Part shown: positions 1 to 8,916 of the stretch, one piece after another | Layout: each line of letters starts with the position of its first letter | How positions within the stretch are numbered: the first letter of the stretch is position 1 | Assembly (NCBI RefSeq): GCF_003286915.1 | Contig: NZ_QMFY01000003.1 | Coordinates: 186,001-250,000, forward strand | DNA from: Pseudochryseolinea flava | Lineage (GTDB): Bacteria > Bacteroidota > Bacteroidia > Cytophagales > Cyclobacteriaceae | Direction of reading: 5' to 3' | DNA length: 64,000 nt | Position numbers and translations under genes: made by a program | Notes under the pieces: model-generated | Told to the model about the DNA's origin: nothing | What the model saw: the letters and a program-made list of their open reading frames with translations, nothing else | Database searches by the model: none

Positions 1-417
1 TGCTAAAAATGCGACTACTAGCGGTAGAATTCCTAATGCTATTCCTGGCATGGCAACGCCTAGGCGATAGGCTTTGATCGGTAGTGCTTCTGTGCAATGG
101 CAATAAGGCGTTAAGGCTTTCCAGATGAAGCCAAAGCGAATTGAATTTATGCCATTGGATGTAAACCGAGCCCACGTTAATCCATGGAGTAGTTCATGTG
201 CTATAATTCCGCCCAACAGTGAACCGAGAATGATCCAAGGCATCATGGCTTTCAGCCAATCTACATTTTCTTGCATGTACAATCTTACATTTGCCAGCGA
301 AAATTGATTGTGCCAGCACAAATAAAATAGCATGCCCATAACTGCTACTGTTGGAACGAACAGTAGTGCCATGTAAAGATTAATTTTCAGCGGATTAATG
401 ACAACTTCACGTTTCAA
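1..417 (-). CDS. DUF3267-family putative membrane zincin, 3' end outside window
   Basis: Partial gene reading off the left edge. The visible ~139 residues hold two hydrophobic segments and the motif HELLHG, a zinc-metalloprotease-like HExxH variant, followed by a Trp/Arg-rich stretch and a further hydrophobic segment. This pattern matches the DUF3267 putative zincin peptidase family of Bacteroidetes and Firmicutes. No substrate is known. The start is uncertain: a TGA lies in frame at the bioB terminator, so the choices are TTG at 417 or ATG at 372. I used TTG because the residues between them resemble the usual short polar N-terminus before the first membrane segment. It follows bioB on the same strand but lies behind a terminator, so it may be transcribed separately. 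Confidence 0.7.
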   Translation of the reverse strand, partial: MKREVVINPLKINLYMALLFVPTVAVMGMLFYLCWHNQFSLANVRLYMQENVDWLKAMMPWIILGSLLGGIIAHELLHGLTWARFTSNGINSIRFGFIWKALTPYCHCTEALPIKAYRLGVAMPGIALGILPLVVAFLA

Positions 418-446
418 ATTAGGTGTTGCTGAGTTAATTGTTTTAA

Positions 447-472
447 GAAAAAAAGCCAGCGATTGGCTGGCC
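447..472 (-). terminator. Intrinsic terminator after bioB
   Basis: On the minus strand a six-base stem GCCAGC/GCTGGC with a five-base loop is followed by seven T residues. It begins 9 bases after the bioB stop codon and separates bioB from the DUF3267 gene. Confidence 0.8.
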
Positions 473-480
473 TTTCATGA

Positions 481-1467
481 CTAATGTATCGTGTGAATAC
501 TAACTTCTTTCTTGTAAGCTTCGCGTGGTTTCAGTTGAAGCTGTTGAAACATCTCTTGATCTTTGATGTATCCTGGATTCGGTGTTGTTAACAGTTTATC
601 GCCTGCAAAAATACTGTTTGCACCAGCCATAAAACAAAGCGCTTGCTCTTCGAGGTTCATACGAACGCGTCCTGCAGAAAGTCTCACCATCGCTTTTGGC
701 ATGATGATCCTTGCTGTAGCAATCATGCGCACCATCTCCCACACCGATACTTTCGGTTGCTCCTCCAACGGTGTTCCTTCTACGGGTACCAATGCGTTTA
801 CAGGCACTGACTCAGGGTGTTCAGGCAACGTTGACAGTGTGAGCAACATGCCGATGCGGTCATCTTCTTTCTCGCCCATACCGATGATACCACCAGAGCA
901 AACAGAGATCTTTGCTTTCCGAACACTTTCGAGTGTCTCTAAACGATCATCGTACGTTCTTGTGGAGATTATATCGCCGTAAAATTCTTCGCTTGTATCG
1001 AGGTTATGATTGTAAGCATATAAGCCAGCGTCTTTCAGTTTTCGTGCTTGCTCATCGGTAAGCATCCCGAGTGTACAACAAACTTCCATACCCAAGCTGC
1101 TCACACCTTTCACCATTTCTAGTACGTTGTCGAAATCGCGGTTATCGCGAACTTCTCTCCATGCAGCGCCCATGCAAAAACGCGTGCTTCCACTTTCTTT
1201 GGCTTCAACAGCCTTCCCGATTACTTCCTGGACATCCAACAGCTTATGCACCTTCACATTGGTGTGATAGCGCGCAGCTTGTGGACAATACGCACAGTCT
1301 TCAGGACAGCCACCAGTTTTCACCGAAAGCAGCGTACACACCTGAACTTCTTGCGGATCGTGAAATTCGCGATGCACCGTAGCAGCCTCGTACATCAGTT
1401 CAAGAACAGGTTTGTTAAAGATCGCGGTGATCTCTTCACGTGTCCAATTATTGCGGATTTGTGTCAT
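481..1467 (-). CDS. bioB: Biotin synthase
   Basis: Radical SAM enzyme that inserts sulfur into dethiobiotin, the last step of biotin synthesis. The 328-residue protein shows the radical SAM cluster motif CPEDCAYC (C-x3-C-x2-C) near residue 60 and the family signature YNHNLDTS. The open frame extends upstream to 1566, but that part overlaps the end of sppA and has no family similarity, so I chose the ATG at 1467, which gives a normal BioB length. It lies 20 bases after sppA on the same strand and is closed by a hairpin terminator. No other bio gene is in the window; biotin is needed by the AccB protein encoded at 21.5 kb. Confidence 0.95.
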   Translation of the reverse strand: MTQIRNNWTREEITAIFNKPVLELMYEAATVHREFHDPQEVQVCTLLSVKTGGCPEDCAYCPQAARYHTNVKVHKLLDVQEVIGKAVEAKESGSTRFCMGAAWREVRDNRDFDNVLEMVKGVSSLGMEVCCTLGMLTDEQARKLKDAGLYAYNHNLDTSEEFYGDIISTRTYDDRLETLESVRKAKISVCSGGIIGMGEKEDDRIGMLLTLSTLPEHPESVPVNALVPVEGTPLEEQPKVSVWEMVRMIATARIIMPKAMVRLSAGRVRMNLEEQALCFMAGANSIFAGDKLLTTPNPGYIKDQEMFQQLQLKPREAYKKEVSIHTIH

Positions 1468-1487
1468 TGATATTGATAAATAAAATC

Positions 1488-3245
1488 TTAATGAATTTGA
1501 ATCTCGAATGGCATGCGCGCCTGCGCACCTTGATATGTTTTTACTTTTTGGAATTGTAAGTACCACGTGTAGTAGGCACCTAGCTTTGCGCGGACCGCAG
1601 CATCTTCTTGATCTTCGCCGATGGCGGTGATGATCTCTTCTAAGGGTGATAATTCTTGCTCAGGATAAAATCTCACTTTGTAGTCGCTCACGCCTGCTCT
1701 ATCCGCTGCAATTTGTACAGCATCATCAAAGCCACCAAGTACATCGACAAGTTTATGTTGTAAAGCTTGCTCACCGGTCCATACACGACCAGATGCAACG
1801 GCTTTGATTGAATCTTGTGTTACACCTCGACCATCAGCAGCCTTCGACGTAAAGGTTTCATAATGTGCATCGAGACTGCGTTGCCAAAAGTTCTTTTCTG
1901 CATCGGTTAGCGGTCGCGTTACGGTATACATTTCACCAAACTCGCCTGTCTTTACTTCATCGAAAGTAACACCGATCTTATCGCTCAGAAATCCGCTCAT
2001 ATCAAACATCACCCCAAAGATACCAATCGATCCTGTGATCGTATGTGGTTGCGCGACAATTGTATCCGCTGCCATCGCGATGTAATAACCACCGGACGCA
2101 GCATAATCTGACATCGACGCAATAACTGGTTTAACCTGAGATGCAAGTTGTACTTCACGCCAGATCATATCGGAAGCGCGAAACTCACCGCCAGGAGAAT
2201 TCACACGCATCACAATAGCTTTTACATCATCGTCCTCACGCGCTTTGCGAATTTGCTCTACAAAAGTTTCTCCGCCAATCAGCAGTTGTTTGCCATCTGA
2301 TTTGCCAGGCATAATTGTTCCATCGGCGACAATCACCGCGATCTTATTTTCGCTAGTAGATGTCGACATGAAACTTTTCTTATATTTTGTATAGGTAACA
2401 AGATTCACTTTTTTAGCATCAGTGTCTAATCTTGTTTTTAGTTCTTCCAAAAATTGATCGCTATAAAAAAGATCGTCTACAAGTCCGTACTCTTTTGCTT
2501 GTGCTGCATTGCGTACAAGCATACCATCGGAGATCTTTTTAAGTTGTGCTTTATCGATCTTTCTTGCTTCCGCGATTTTTGTCAGCATCACGTCATTGAG
2601 CGAATTCGATAGTTCCGTTAGCTGCGTTCTGTTTTCATCACTCATCTGTTCGAGGAAGAATGGCTCTACGGCGCTTTTAAATTTTCCAACGCGAAAAACT
2701 TGAGGTTTGATTTCAAGTTTGTCGAACAATCGTTTATAAAAAGCGATTTCGATAGAAAGGCCATTGAACTCTACCTCACCTTCGGGATAGAGATACACTT
2801 TGTCGGCAGCGGAAGCGAGATAATACGCACCTTCTGACATGGTTTCATTATAAGCGACAACCCATTTACCGCTTTCGCGAAAATGTAGAAGTGACTGACG
2901 AATTTCTTCGATCGTAGAGAACCCTGCCATTGGATGAGAAACATCCAGGTAAATACCTTTGATGTTATCATCCGTTTCGGCGTGGCGGATAGCCTCTTTG
3001 AGTTCTAATAACCCAATTTTTGGAACGTCGGAACCTGTTAAAGCATCGAGTGGATTTTTCACTTCGAGCTCGGTGATTTGTGCATCGAGTTTTAAATGAA
3101 GGACAGAATTTTTGCGCACCACCACTTGATTATTGGAAGAACTGGCCACAATCCCCACAATCATAAACACGAAGACTACCCCCAGGACGAAAATAGCCGC
3201 AAAAAAAGCCAGAAAAGAAGCAAAAAAGCTTTTACCGAAAGTCAT
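1488..3245 (-). CDS. sppA: Signal peptide peptidase SppA, 67K type
   Basis: Membrane-bound serine protease that degrades signal peptides left in the membrane. The 585-residue length fits the long, duplicated 67K form. An N-terminal membrane anchor covers residues ~7-33. The catalytic lysine lies in the first half in [10 protein letters not shown] (Lys190) and the nucleophile serine in the second half in ASGGYYIA (Ser384), as in the E. coli enzyme. It is followed by bioB after 20 bases. Upstream it is divergent from folK with a 63-base spacer. Nothing in the sequence looks truncated. Confidence 0.93.
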   Translation of the reverse strand: MTFGKSFFASFLAFFAAIFVLGVVFVFMIVGIVASSSNNQVVVRKNSVLHLKLDAQITELEVKNPLDALTGSDVPKIGLLELKEAIRHAETDDNIKGIYLDVSHPMAGFSTIEEIRQSLLHFRESGKWVVAYNETMSEGAYYLASAADKVYLYPEGEVEFNGLSIEIAFYKRLFDKLEIKPQVFRVGKFKSAVEPFFLEQMSDENRTQLTELSNSLNDVMLTKIAEARKIDKAQLKKISDGMLVRNAAQAKEYGLVDDLFYSDQFLEELKTRLDTDAKKVNLVTYTKYKKSFMSTSTSENKIAVIVADGTIMPGKSDGKQLLIGGETFVEQIRKAREDDDVKAIVMRVNSPGGEFRASDMIWREVQLASQVKPVIASMSDYAASGGYYIAMAADTIVAQPHTITGSIGIFGVMFDMSGFLSDKIGVTFDEVKTGEFGEMYTVTRPLTDAEKNFWQRSLDAHYETFTSKAADGRGVTQDSIKAVASGRVWTGEQALQHKLVDVLGGFDDAVQIAADRAGVSDYKVRFYPEQELSPLEEIITAIGEDQEDAAVRAKLGAYYTWYLQFQKVKTYQGAQARMPFEIQIH

Positions 3246-3296
3246 ATAATAGCATTTAAGGTTCGAAAATAAGCAATACCCATACGAATAAAAAAG

Positions 3297-3304
3297 TATG
3301 TTTG
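3297..3304 (+). promoter_or_regulatory. -7 box (TATGTTTG) of folK
   Basis: Matches the Bacteroidetes TAnnTTTG element. It ends only four bases before the GTG start of folK, so the transcript would have almost no 5' leader. No TTG is seen at the -33 position. Confidence 0.5.
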
Positions 3305-3308
3305 TAAG

Positions 3309-3812
3309 GTGAAGAATTACAAAAAAGCTGGGATTTTTCTTTCGTTAGGTTCTAACCAGGGTGACCGGTCTACCAACCTGCATGATGCGTGCATGAAAAT
3401 CCGGAAGCAAGTAGGAAAGATCGTGCGATCTTCTTCGATTTATAGCACTGCTGCCTGGGGTGTTACAGACCAGCCTGATTTTTTGAATCAAGTCATTGAA
3501 GTTGAAACAAACCTCACGCCCGGGGCGCTGTTAGAAAAAACGCATAGTATTGAAAAAAGCTTGGGCAGAATTCGCACGGGTAAATGGGGTGCGCGTATCA
3601 TCGACATTGATATCCTCCTCTATCGCGAGGTGGAACTAAAAACGGCACATTTGGTAATTCCACACCCTGAGCTTCCCAATCGCAAATTTGTACTCATTCC
3701 CTTTGCCGAAATCGCAGCCGATCATGTGCATCCAACAGCACATAAAAAAATCAGCGAGCTGCTCGACACATGTACCGATCAACTCGCTGTTACAAAATTT
3801 ATTGAAGATTAG
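3309..3812 (+). CDS. folK: 6-hydroxymethyl-7,8-dihydropterin pyrophosphokinase
   Basis: Transfers pyrophosphate from ATP to 6-hydroxymethyl-dihydropterin in folate synthesis. The 167-residue protein has the N-terminal LSLGSNQGDR motif, the WGVTDQPDFLNQ pterin loop, and RIIDIDILLY with the magnesium-binding DIDILL acids, followed by IPHPELPNRKFVLIPF. The start is GTG at 3309; there is no ATG before the first conserved motif. The gene is divergent from sppA and its last four bases overlap the end of fabD, which is on the opposite strand. The very short or absent leader suggests leaderless translation. Confidence 0.94.
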   Translation: MKNYKKAGIFLSLGSNQGDRSTNLHDACMKIRKQVGKIVRSSSIYSTAAWGVTDQPDFLNQVIEVETNLTPGALLEKTHSIEKSLGRIRTGKWGARIIDIDILLYREVELKTAHLVIPHPELPNRKFVLIPFAEIAADHVHPTAHKKISELLDTCTDQLAVTKFIED

Positions 3813-4681
3813 AGACTGGCTACTTCCGCTGCGGGTGCAATCTTCTTCACAAGTCCTTGCAATACTTTTCCTGGTCCACATTCTGTGAAGTGCGTCGCGC
3901 CATCTTTCACCATATTCTGAACAGATTGTGTCCAGCGTACTGGTGCGGTAAGTTGTGCGATGAGGTTTCCTTTAATGACCGCGATGTCTGTTGAAGGCAG
4001 TGCGTTTACGTTTTGATAGACTGGACAAATTGGTTTGTTGAAAGTCGTGGCTTCAATTGCTGCAGCGAGTTCTTCACGCGCCGGCTCCATGAGTGGTGAG
4101 TGAAATGCACCGCCAACCTGAAGTGGCAATGCACGTTTGGCACCTGCTGCTTTCAATTTTTCGCAAGCGATATCGATACCTTTCATCGATCCAGAAATAA
4201 CCAATTGACCTGGACAATTGTAGTTTGCCGCAACCACGACCTCATCGATTGATGCGCAGATCTCTTCAACTACTTTATCATCAAGACCAAGAATGGCCGC
4301 CATTGTTGACGGATTAATTTCACAGGCTTTTTGCATCGCCAGGGCGCGTTTAGAAACGAGACGCAGGGCATCTTCAAAAGAGAGCGTTTTATTGGCTACA
4401 AGCGAAGAGAATTCTCCAAGCGAATGCCCCGCCACCATATCGGGCGAAAAATTATCGCTAGAAAGCGCTACCGCTACCGAGTGCAAAAAAATAGCGGGCT
4501 GCGTTACTTTGGTTTGCTTTTGTTCGTCAACAGAACCATTGAACATAATGTCGGTTAGATTAAATCCCAAGATCTGATTGGCCGAATCGAACAACGCTTT
4601 GGTTTTGGGATTAGCCTCATAGAGGTCTTTTCCCATTCCTGTGAATTGTGCTCCTTGGCCAGGAAATACATAGGCTTTCAT
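3809..4681 (-). CDS. fabD: Malonyl-CoA:ACP transacylase
   Basis: Loads malonate onto acyl carrier protein for fatty acid elongation. The 290-residue protein begins with FPGQGAQ, carries the GHSLGE nucleophile elbow (Ser87) and the catalytic His194 in GGAFHSPLM. Length is typical. It is convergent with folK with a four-base overlap of the two ends. It is unlinked from the fabH-accBC block at 19.8-23.5 kb. A TACTTTTG -7 box lies 23 bases upstream of the ATG. Confidence 0.95.
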   Translation of the reverse strand: MKAYVFPGQGAQFTGMGKDLYEANPKTKALFDSANQILGFNLTDIMFNGSVDEQKQTKVTQPAIFLHSVAVALSSDNFSPDMVAGHSLGEFSSLVANKTLSFEDALRLVSKRALAMQKACEINPSTMAAILGLDDKVVEEICASIDEVVVAANYNCPGQLVISGSMKGIDIACEKLKAAGAKRALPLQVGGAFHSPLMEPAREELAAAIEATTFNKPICPVYQNVNALPSTDIAVIKGNLIAQLTAPVRWTQSVQNMVKDGATHFTECGPGKVLQGLVKKIAPAAEVASL

Positions 4682-4703
4682 AAAGTGAATTGTTTATCGG
4701 CGG

Positions 4704-4711
4704 CAAAAGTA
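4704..4711 (-). promoter_or_regulatory. -7 box (TACTTTTG) of fabD
   Basis: Exact TAnnTTTG match on the minus strand 23 bases before the fabD ATG. No clear -33 TTG is present. Confidence 0.5.
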
Positions 4712-4731
4712 ATGAAAAAAGAGCGTTTCCG

Positions 4732-5139
4732 TTATGCGAGGAAACGGGCCTTCGTAGCTGGTGTAGGAATCATGCATTGATCTTTTTTACCGAACCATGT
4801 GTACCGGTTGTTCGCGATAAGTGTGTACACAAAATCTCGAAGTGGACGGGGAACAAAGCGTGTCAAGCGAAAAAAACGCCAAGGGCCTTGGAGATGCTTA
4901 GCGATCATGATGGCTGCATCACTCTTCGTATATACTTTATCCTTCAATAGTACGGCTACACTATGAAGATGATCAGGGTTCGCGCCAGCTTCAGCGAGGC
5001 GCTCTTTCGCATACGTTGATTGCAGTGAGGCGAATTTAAAAATTCCATCGGGGTCTCGCTTGATGACGAATTGCACTGCACCGTTGCAAAGATTGCAAAC
5101 ACCATCAAACAAGACTACCGGATGATCATCAATTTGCAT
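4732..5139 (-). CDS. DCC-family thiol-disulfide oxidoreductase-like protein (DUF393)
   Basis: The 135-residue protein opens with VVLFDGVCNLCNGAVQF, the D-x-x-C-x-x-C signature that names the DCC family, and continues with FKFASLQS, a conserved block of the same family. DCC proteins are annotated as putative thiol-disulfide oxidoreductases; substrates are not established. The start codon lies inside the 3' end of the upstream cargo gene (11-base overlap), so the two are probably co-transcribed. Whether it helps form disulfides in the Cys-rich exported neighbour is only a guess, since no signal peptide is visible. Confidence 0.85.
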   Translation of the reverse strand: MQIDDHPVVLFDGVCNLCNGAVQFVIKRDPDGIFKFASLQSTYAKERLAEAGANPDHLHSVAVLLKDKVYTKSDAAIMIAKHLQGPWRFFRLTRFVPRPLRDFVYTLIANNRYTWFGKKDQCMIPTPATKARFLA

Positions 5140-8092
5140 TATAAATAACTTGCACCCAGCTTTTATATACCTTCAAACTTGCCGCTGGATCTGCTGTAAC
5201 AAATTTCACCTCAGCTGCATAATAATATACACCCGGTTCAACCATCTTTCCCGAGTTGTCTTTTCCATCCCAGTCGATATAGATCGTATTCTCTGGGCCT
5301 GTGTCTGATTGATATGTATAGACTTGTTGGCCCCAGCGGTTAAATACGGTGAATTTGACATCCTCCACAAATCTCGCGCAGTCTCTTCGAAGTTTCAAAG
5401 GCACATCACTGCAATCATCTTCATTACACAAATTGCGGATATTGAATGCGCTGAAGACATCATTCAATTCATCACCATTCGGCGTGAATACGTTTGGCAA
5501 TACATACATCGGACAGTTGTCGTTACACACTTCGTTGCTGAGCTCGCTCAAGTTTTTGGAATCATCCTCGGCTTGGATTCTGTAACAGCGTGCGAATGTT
5601 GGTGTATCTTCAGAGAATGTTGTTGTCGTGGCTGGCACCGTATAACGTTTGGTGTAGGTCCCACCTTTCGTGTTGGAAACCCAAATATGATATTTACGAA
5701 TATCATCACAATCTTCGCTTGTTGGCTTTTCCCAAGTGATTGTATTCGTGACGTTGTTAGCATTACACAATTGGCCACTTTCTATCAGAGCTTCGCAAGG
5801 TGCCAGCTCGACGGTTAACTCTGGAACGCACGGTGGAATTGAGTCACCCGGCTCCGTACAAATCATCTGCGAGAAATTCGGAAGCGGTGTCGGTAAATCA
5901 TCATTACCATAGCTACCAAAAGTTTCCACGCGATAACAGTAGTCTTTATTAGCCTCGAACGGACCATTATCAGAGAAGAACAGACCTGCAGCGGTTGGAT
6001 CAATCGTGGCGATCTCTACCAACTCATCATCCGTCGCACCTTCTACCCCGCGATAAATCTTGTGCATATAGGTGCCTGCACCATCATCGGAAATTGAGTT
6101 TGACCAAGGCACGGTAGCGGACCAGAACAAATTAATTTTTCCAAGTTCGGATTCATTGGTCAAGCGTACTGTTGACGCCGTTGGAGACCACCCTATTGGA
6201 TTTCCATCTTTGTATAAGGTTACCGAGTAGTTGTAAACTTTTTCTTCTGTATTCAAATTACTGTCGGTAATCGATTCTACGTCGTTCATACTCCCATCAA
6301 CAGTAGCCACCAACGTTGAATCGTTTCCACGGGTAAACCCTTCACTTCGATACACTTCGTATTTATAGGGCTGTGGCACTGTAGTATCCAGTGGTTTATG
6401 CCATTGCACATCGATAATGCCGTCTTCCAAATCAGTTTTTCTGATCGACACTTTTGTCATAATAGGGTCCTTCGTAACGAACGGTGCCAAGCAGGTGTCA
6501 GAAGAAACAATACTTTCTCCTCCACCTGATGACGAGGGAAATATCGCGACAAGACGGTAGCAATATTGTGCGCCTGGCGCTAATCCTTTGCCGCTATTGT
6601 TGTCGACATATGCTGATTGGTTAATTGGAACAGTCCCAATTAACTCGTACCCTAACCCTGGCGGCATTCCAGTTTCACAAACGCTTCCCGTATAGCCCAC
6701 GCTGTCGACGCGACGCCACACTTGCATGGTTTCTGCGTTTTGACAAACGTACGGATCCCATTTCAGCGTAGCCGTCCTGGTCGAAACATTCAGCGTCCGA
6801 TCATTGAATCTTGGTGGGGGACCTATAACGCGAATCCTCCACGTTTTGAAAGTAGCAAGTTGAGGATCTCCTTGATCGGTTACTTTAAAGTTGACATAAA
6901 AAGGTTGATCATGTACATCATCGCATTCCGTTTGCCAAGTAAATTCCATGGGATATCCGGGCTTCACCTTACCGGGTAGATAGTCTTCGTTTTGGTGATG
7001 CGGAATGGTCGTTGCACCGCGTAAAAACACTGGTGAATATGCCTTGATGTTAATGGGGTTAAGAATGCCCGGCAGCTTTGGTGGTTCTAGAAATTGGTCC
7101 CAATACCAAATTGTTTCTTTTAAAAGCGTACCGGCCACCACACACGTATCGGGGGGCACTTCTAAATCTGGACGGTTGTGGTCGCATCCATCTTCCACGA
7201 TGATTTGCATGTCGCGTCGGACGTATCCCATGCGATACCATACATTATCGACCTTTCGCCATTCGATAATATGAAATGCAATATTGTATTCCCCAGTATT
7301 TCCAGGCGCATCCCACGTTATAAGACCTGAACGTGGATCCATCACGAACGTAGGGAAACCGTCACGTTTTTCATTGGCTTTGCTATAATCAATTGAAGAA
7401 TAAAATTGTGACCGCTCAGGTGATGCATAGTTTCCAACAAGCGTTAGCGGTCCTGACTTTGGAATTTGGAGTTCGTAAGAAATGCTGTCCTTCAAGTCTA
7501 CCGCTCCTGGGGTATGAGTCCACATGATCCCTGAGCATGCTCTATCCACGGGAGGGACTTCAATCAACGCGGGTGTGCTACATCCTAAATAGCTATCCAA
7601 GGTAATTTTCGTTTCAATAAAGAAAGGTGTATCGACAGAGCGGCTCATGTTCAAGATACCCGCGTTACGATTGATCTCCGTGAAAGTGATCGTATAGACA
7701 TCGTTGCCCGGAAACTCATGAAAGTAAACAAATTCGACCCGCGCAATGTGACGATCGGCGTCGATAATTTCGAAGAACTGAGTGCCGTCACCGTTCGTGC
7801 TTTTTATTTCAGGAACCTGAATCATGAAGGCTTCATGCGACCTTCCGTAGATGGCCAGCACATCGCTTGTTGATCCGCCAAAGGGAACAGTGCTTTCCGT
7901 ATCGATGTAGGCGATGATCCGAATCTTATATCGGCGGTCACTGCAATCATTTGGGATAACCTTTTCTAGCAGGATATTACCAGCGCGCATGTGCGTTGCG
8001 AAAACGCCAAACGGTAAACTGCACAAGAAAAGCAAGAGAAGGCTTAACTGGCGAAGTAATTTTTGAAAGTAAAGAGACGCTTTCATAAGCAT
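5129..8092 (-). CDS. Large secreted protein with type B gliding-motility C-terminal domain
   Basis: A 987-residue exported protein. The N-terminus has a signal peptide (hydrophobic core ~12-30, start at 8092 or at the Met two codons later). The middle holds several fibronectin type III-like modules, with recurrent phrases such as YKYEVYRSEG and YCYRVETFG, and many cysteines. The last ~95 residues form the type B sorting domain: LPNVFTPNGDELNDVF, then FNRWGQQVY, then WDGKD and PGVYYYAAEV. Proteins with this domain are exported by the type IX system and usually attached to the cell surface. The specific function is unknown. It overlaps the DCC-family gene by 11 bases. Confidence 0.88.
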   Translation of the reverse strand: MLMKASLYFQKLLRQLSLLLLFLCSLPFGVFATHMRAGNILLEKVIPNDCSDRRYKIRIIAYIDTESTVPFGGSTSDVLAIYGRSHEAFMIQVPEIKSTNGDGTQFFEIIDADRHIARVEFVYFHEFPGNDVYTITFTEINRNAGILNMSRSVDTPFFIETKITLDSYLGCSTPALIEVPPVDRACSGIMWTHTPGAVDLKDSISYELQIPKSGPLTLVGNYASPERSQFYSSIDYSKANEKRDGFPTFVMDPRSGLITWDAPGNTGEYNIAFHIIEWRKVDNVWYRMGYVRRDMQIIVEDGCDHNRPDLEVPPDTCVVAGTLLKETIWYWDQFLEPPKLPGILNPINIKAYSPVFLRGATTIPHHQNEDYLPGKVKPGYPMEFTWQTECDDVHDQPFYVNFKVTDQGDPQLATFKTWRIRVIGPPPRFNDRTLNVSTRTATLKWDPYVCQNAETMQVWRRVDSVGYTGSVCETGMPPGLGYELIGTVPINQSAYVDNNSGKGLAPGAQYCYRLVAIFPSSSGGGESIVSSDTCLAPFVTKDPIMTKVSIRKTDLEDGIIDVQWHKPLDTTVPQPYKYEVYRSEGFTRGNDSTLVATVDGSMNDVESITDSNLNTEEKVYNYSVTLYKDGNPIGWSPTASTVRLTNESELGKINLFWSATVPWSNSISDDGAGTYMHKIYRGVEGATDDELVEIATIDPTAAGLFFSDNGPFEANKDYCYRVETFGSYGNDDLPTPLPNFSQMICTEPGDSIPPCVPELTVELAPCEALIESGQLCNANNVTNTITWEKPTSEDCDDIRKYHIWVSNTKGGTYTKRYTVPATTTTFSEDTPTFARCYRIQAEDDSKNLSELSNEVCNDNCPMYVLPNVFTPNGDELNDVFSAFNIRNLCNEDDCSDVPLKLRRDCARFVEDVKFTVFNRWGQQVYTYQSDTGPENTIYIDWDGKDNSGKMVEPGVYYYAAEVKFVTADPAASLKVYKSWVQVIYNAN

Positions 8093-8383
8093 AAAGTAAA
8101 GACCTACAAATCAACACCAAAGAAACGACATCAAGGGTACAATATATAACCTTCCGTAACAACCTGAAAGTTAAAATTATCTAACGCTACGATTTAGATT
8201 TTTATTCCGATCAGATACAACTTTCTTTAGTAAAGCTGTGTCTAACGATCTGATTAAATAGGCATGCCATTCAACAGCGGCAAGCGTTGAATGTATTTGA
8301 TCAAAATGATTGTTTTTTTCTGCTTTGATTCCACATTGTAAACTATCTTGCGGCACCAAATCCTAACCGCAGTTACCGTCACC

Positions 8384-8563
8384 ATGAAACCTGACTCCCA
8401 GGCCTTAAAAGCTTCATTACAAAAACGTGAGCTTGAACTCCAGAGACTGATTCGCCAAATGAAATTTGATCAGCTACATCAGAGTACGGTGTACAAAAAT
8501 CTCGAACTGGAACTTGACAGTGTCAAAACTCAGCTAAATCAGCACGTTGAAGATAAGCGGTAA
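8384..8563 (+). CDS. Small coiled-coil hypothetical protein
   Basis: Fifty-nine residues from ATG at 8384 (an upstream TTG at 8348 is less likely). The sequence is Leu-, Gln- and Lys-rich with heptad spacing over nearly its whole length, so it is predicted to be one or two amphipathic helices. I do not recognise a family. It lies about 290 bases from the divergent cargo gene and 41 bases before the next small gene on the same strand. The roughly 290-base stretch before it shows no other convincing gene. Confidence 0.5.
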   Translation: MKPDSQALKASLQKRELELQRLIRQMKFDQLHQSTVYKNLELELDSVKTQLNQHVEDKR

Positions 8564-8574
8564 TTCAGAACGGC

Positions 8575-8582
8575 TATCTTTG
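8575..8582 (+). promoter_or_regulatory. -7 box (TATCTTTG) before the 79-residue gene
   Basis: TAnnTTTG match 22 bases before the ATG at 8605. No -33 TTG is found at the usual distance. Confidence 0.45.
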
Positions 8583-8604
8583 CGCGATATCAAATCCTTA
8601 ACAC

Positions 8605-8844
8605 ATGCGTGTCGTCGGTGAAATTCCTCATCCAGCTTGCAAGATCACGATCTTTTCATGGAATAACCGTTACTTGATTAAAATCGAGAATGGCATGCTT
8701 GAACAAACCTTTAAGATCAATCAATTTGACGTAACGGGCGAGTCGGAAGTTATTCAGATGGTGGATGAGGCCTTCGTTCAAGAGGCCCTAAACCGATTCG
8801 ACGACATGTCTAAAAGCCTCCACCAGGCTGTTTCCAGAACGTAA
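8605..8844 (+). CDS. Hypothetical protein, 79 residues
   Basis: Starts at ATG 8605 behind a plausible -7 box. The sequence predicts beta strands in the first half (CKITIFSWNNRYLIKIENG) and a helix at the end (FVQEALNRFDDMSKSL). It has the look of a conserved small cytoplasmic Bacteroidetes protein, but I cannot assign a family. It stands 72 bases before the acyltransferase gene on the same strand. Confidence 0.6.
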   Translation: MRVVGEIPHPACKITIFSWNNRYLIKIENGMLEQTFKINQFDVTGESEVIQMVDEAFVQEALNRFDDMSKSLHQAVSRT

Positions 8845-8916
8845 AAGCCATACGATCGATCAACCTGGCACGAGAACTTAAACTTGTGCTGGAAATTGTA
8901 TTATTTTGCAGCCCCG

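Noticed and set aside
125-307. Plus-strand 60-codon frame at the left edge
   Set aside because: Shadow of the DUF3267 gene on the minus strand, which has the HELLHG motif and membrane segments.
1468-1566. N-terminal extension of bioB
   Set aside because: It overlaps the sppA coding end and lacks BioB similarity; the ATG at 1467 gives normal length.
8177-8359. Minus-strand 60-codon frame between the cargo gene and the coiled-coil gene
   Set aside because: Starts with TTG, no family look, and no promoter or spacing that supports it.
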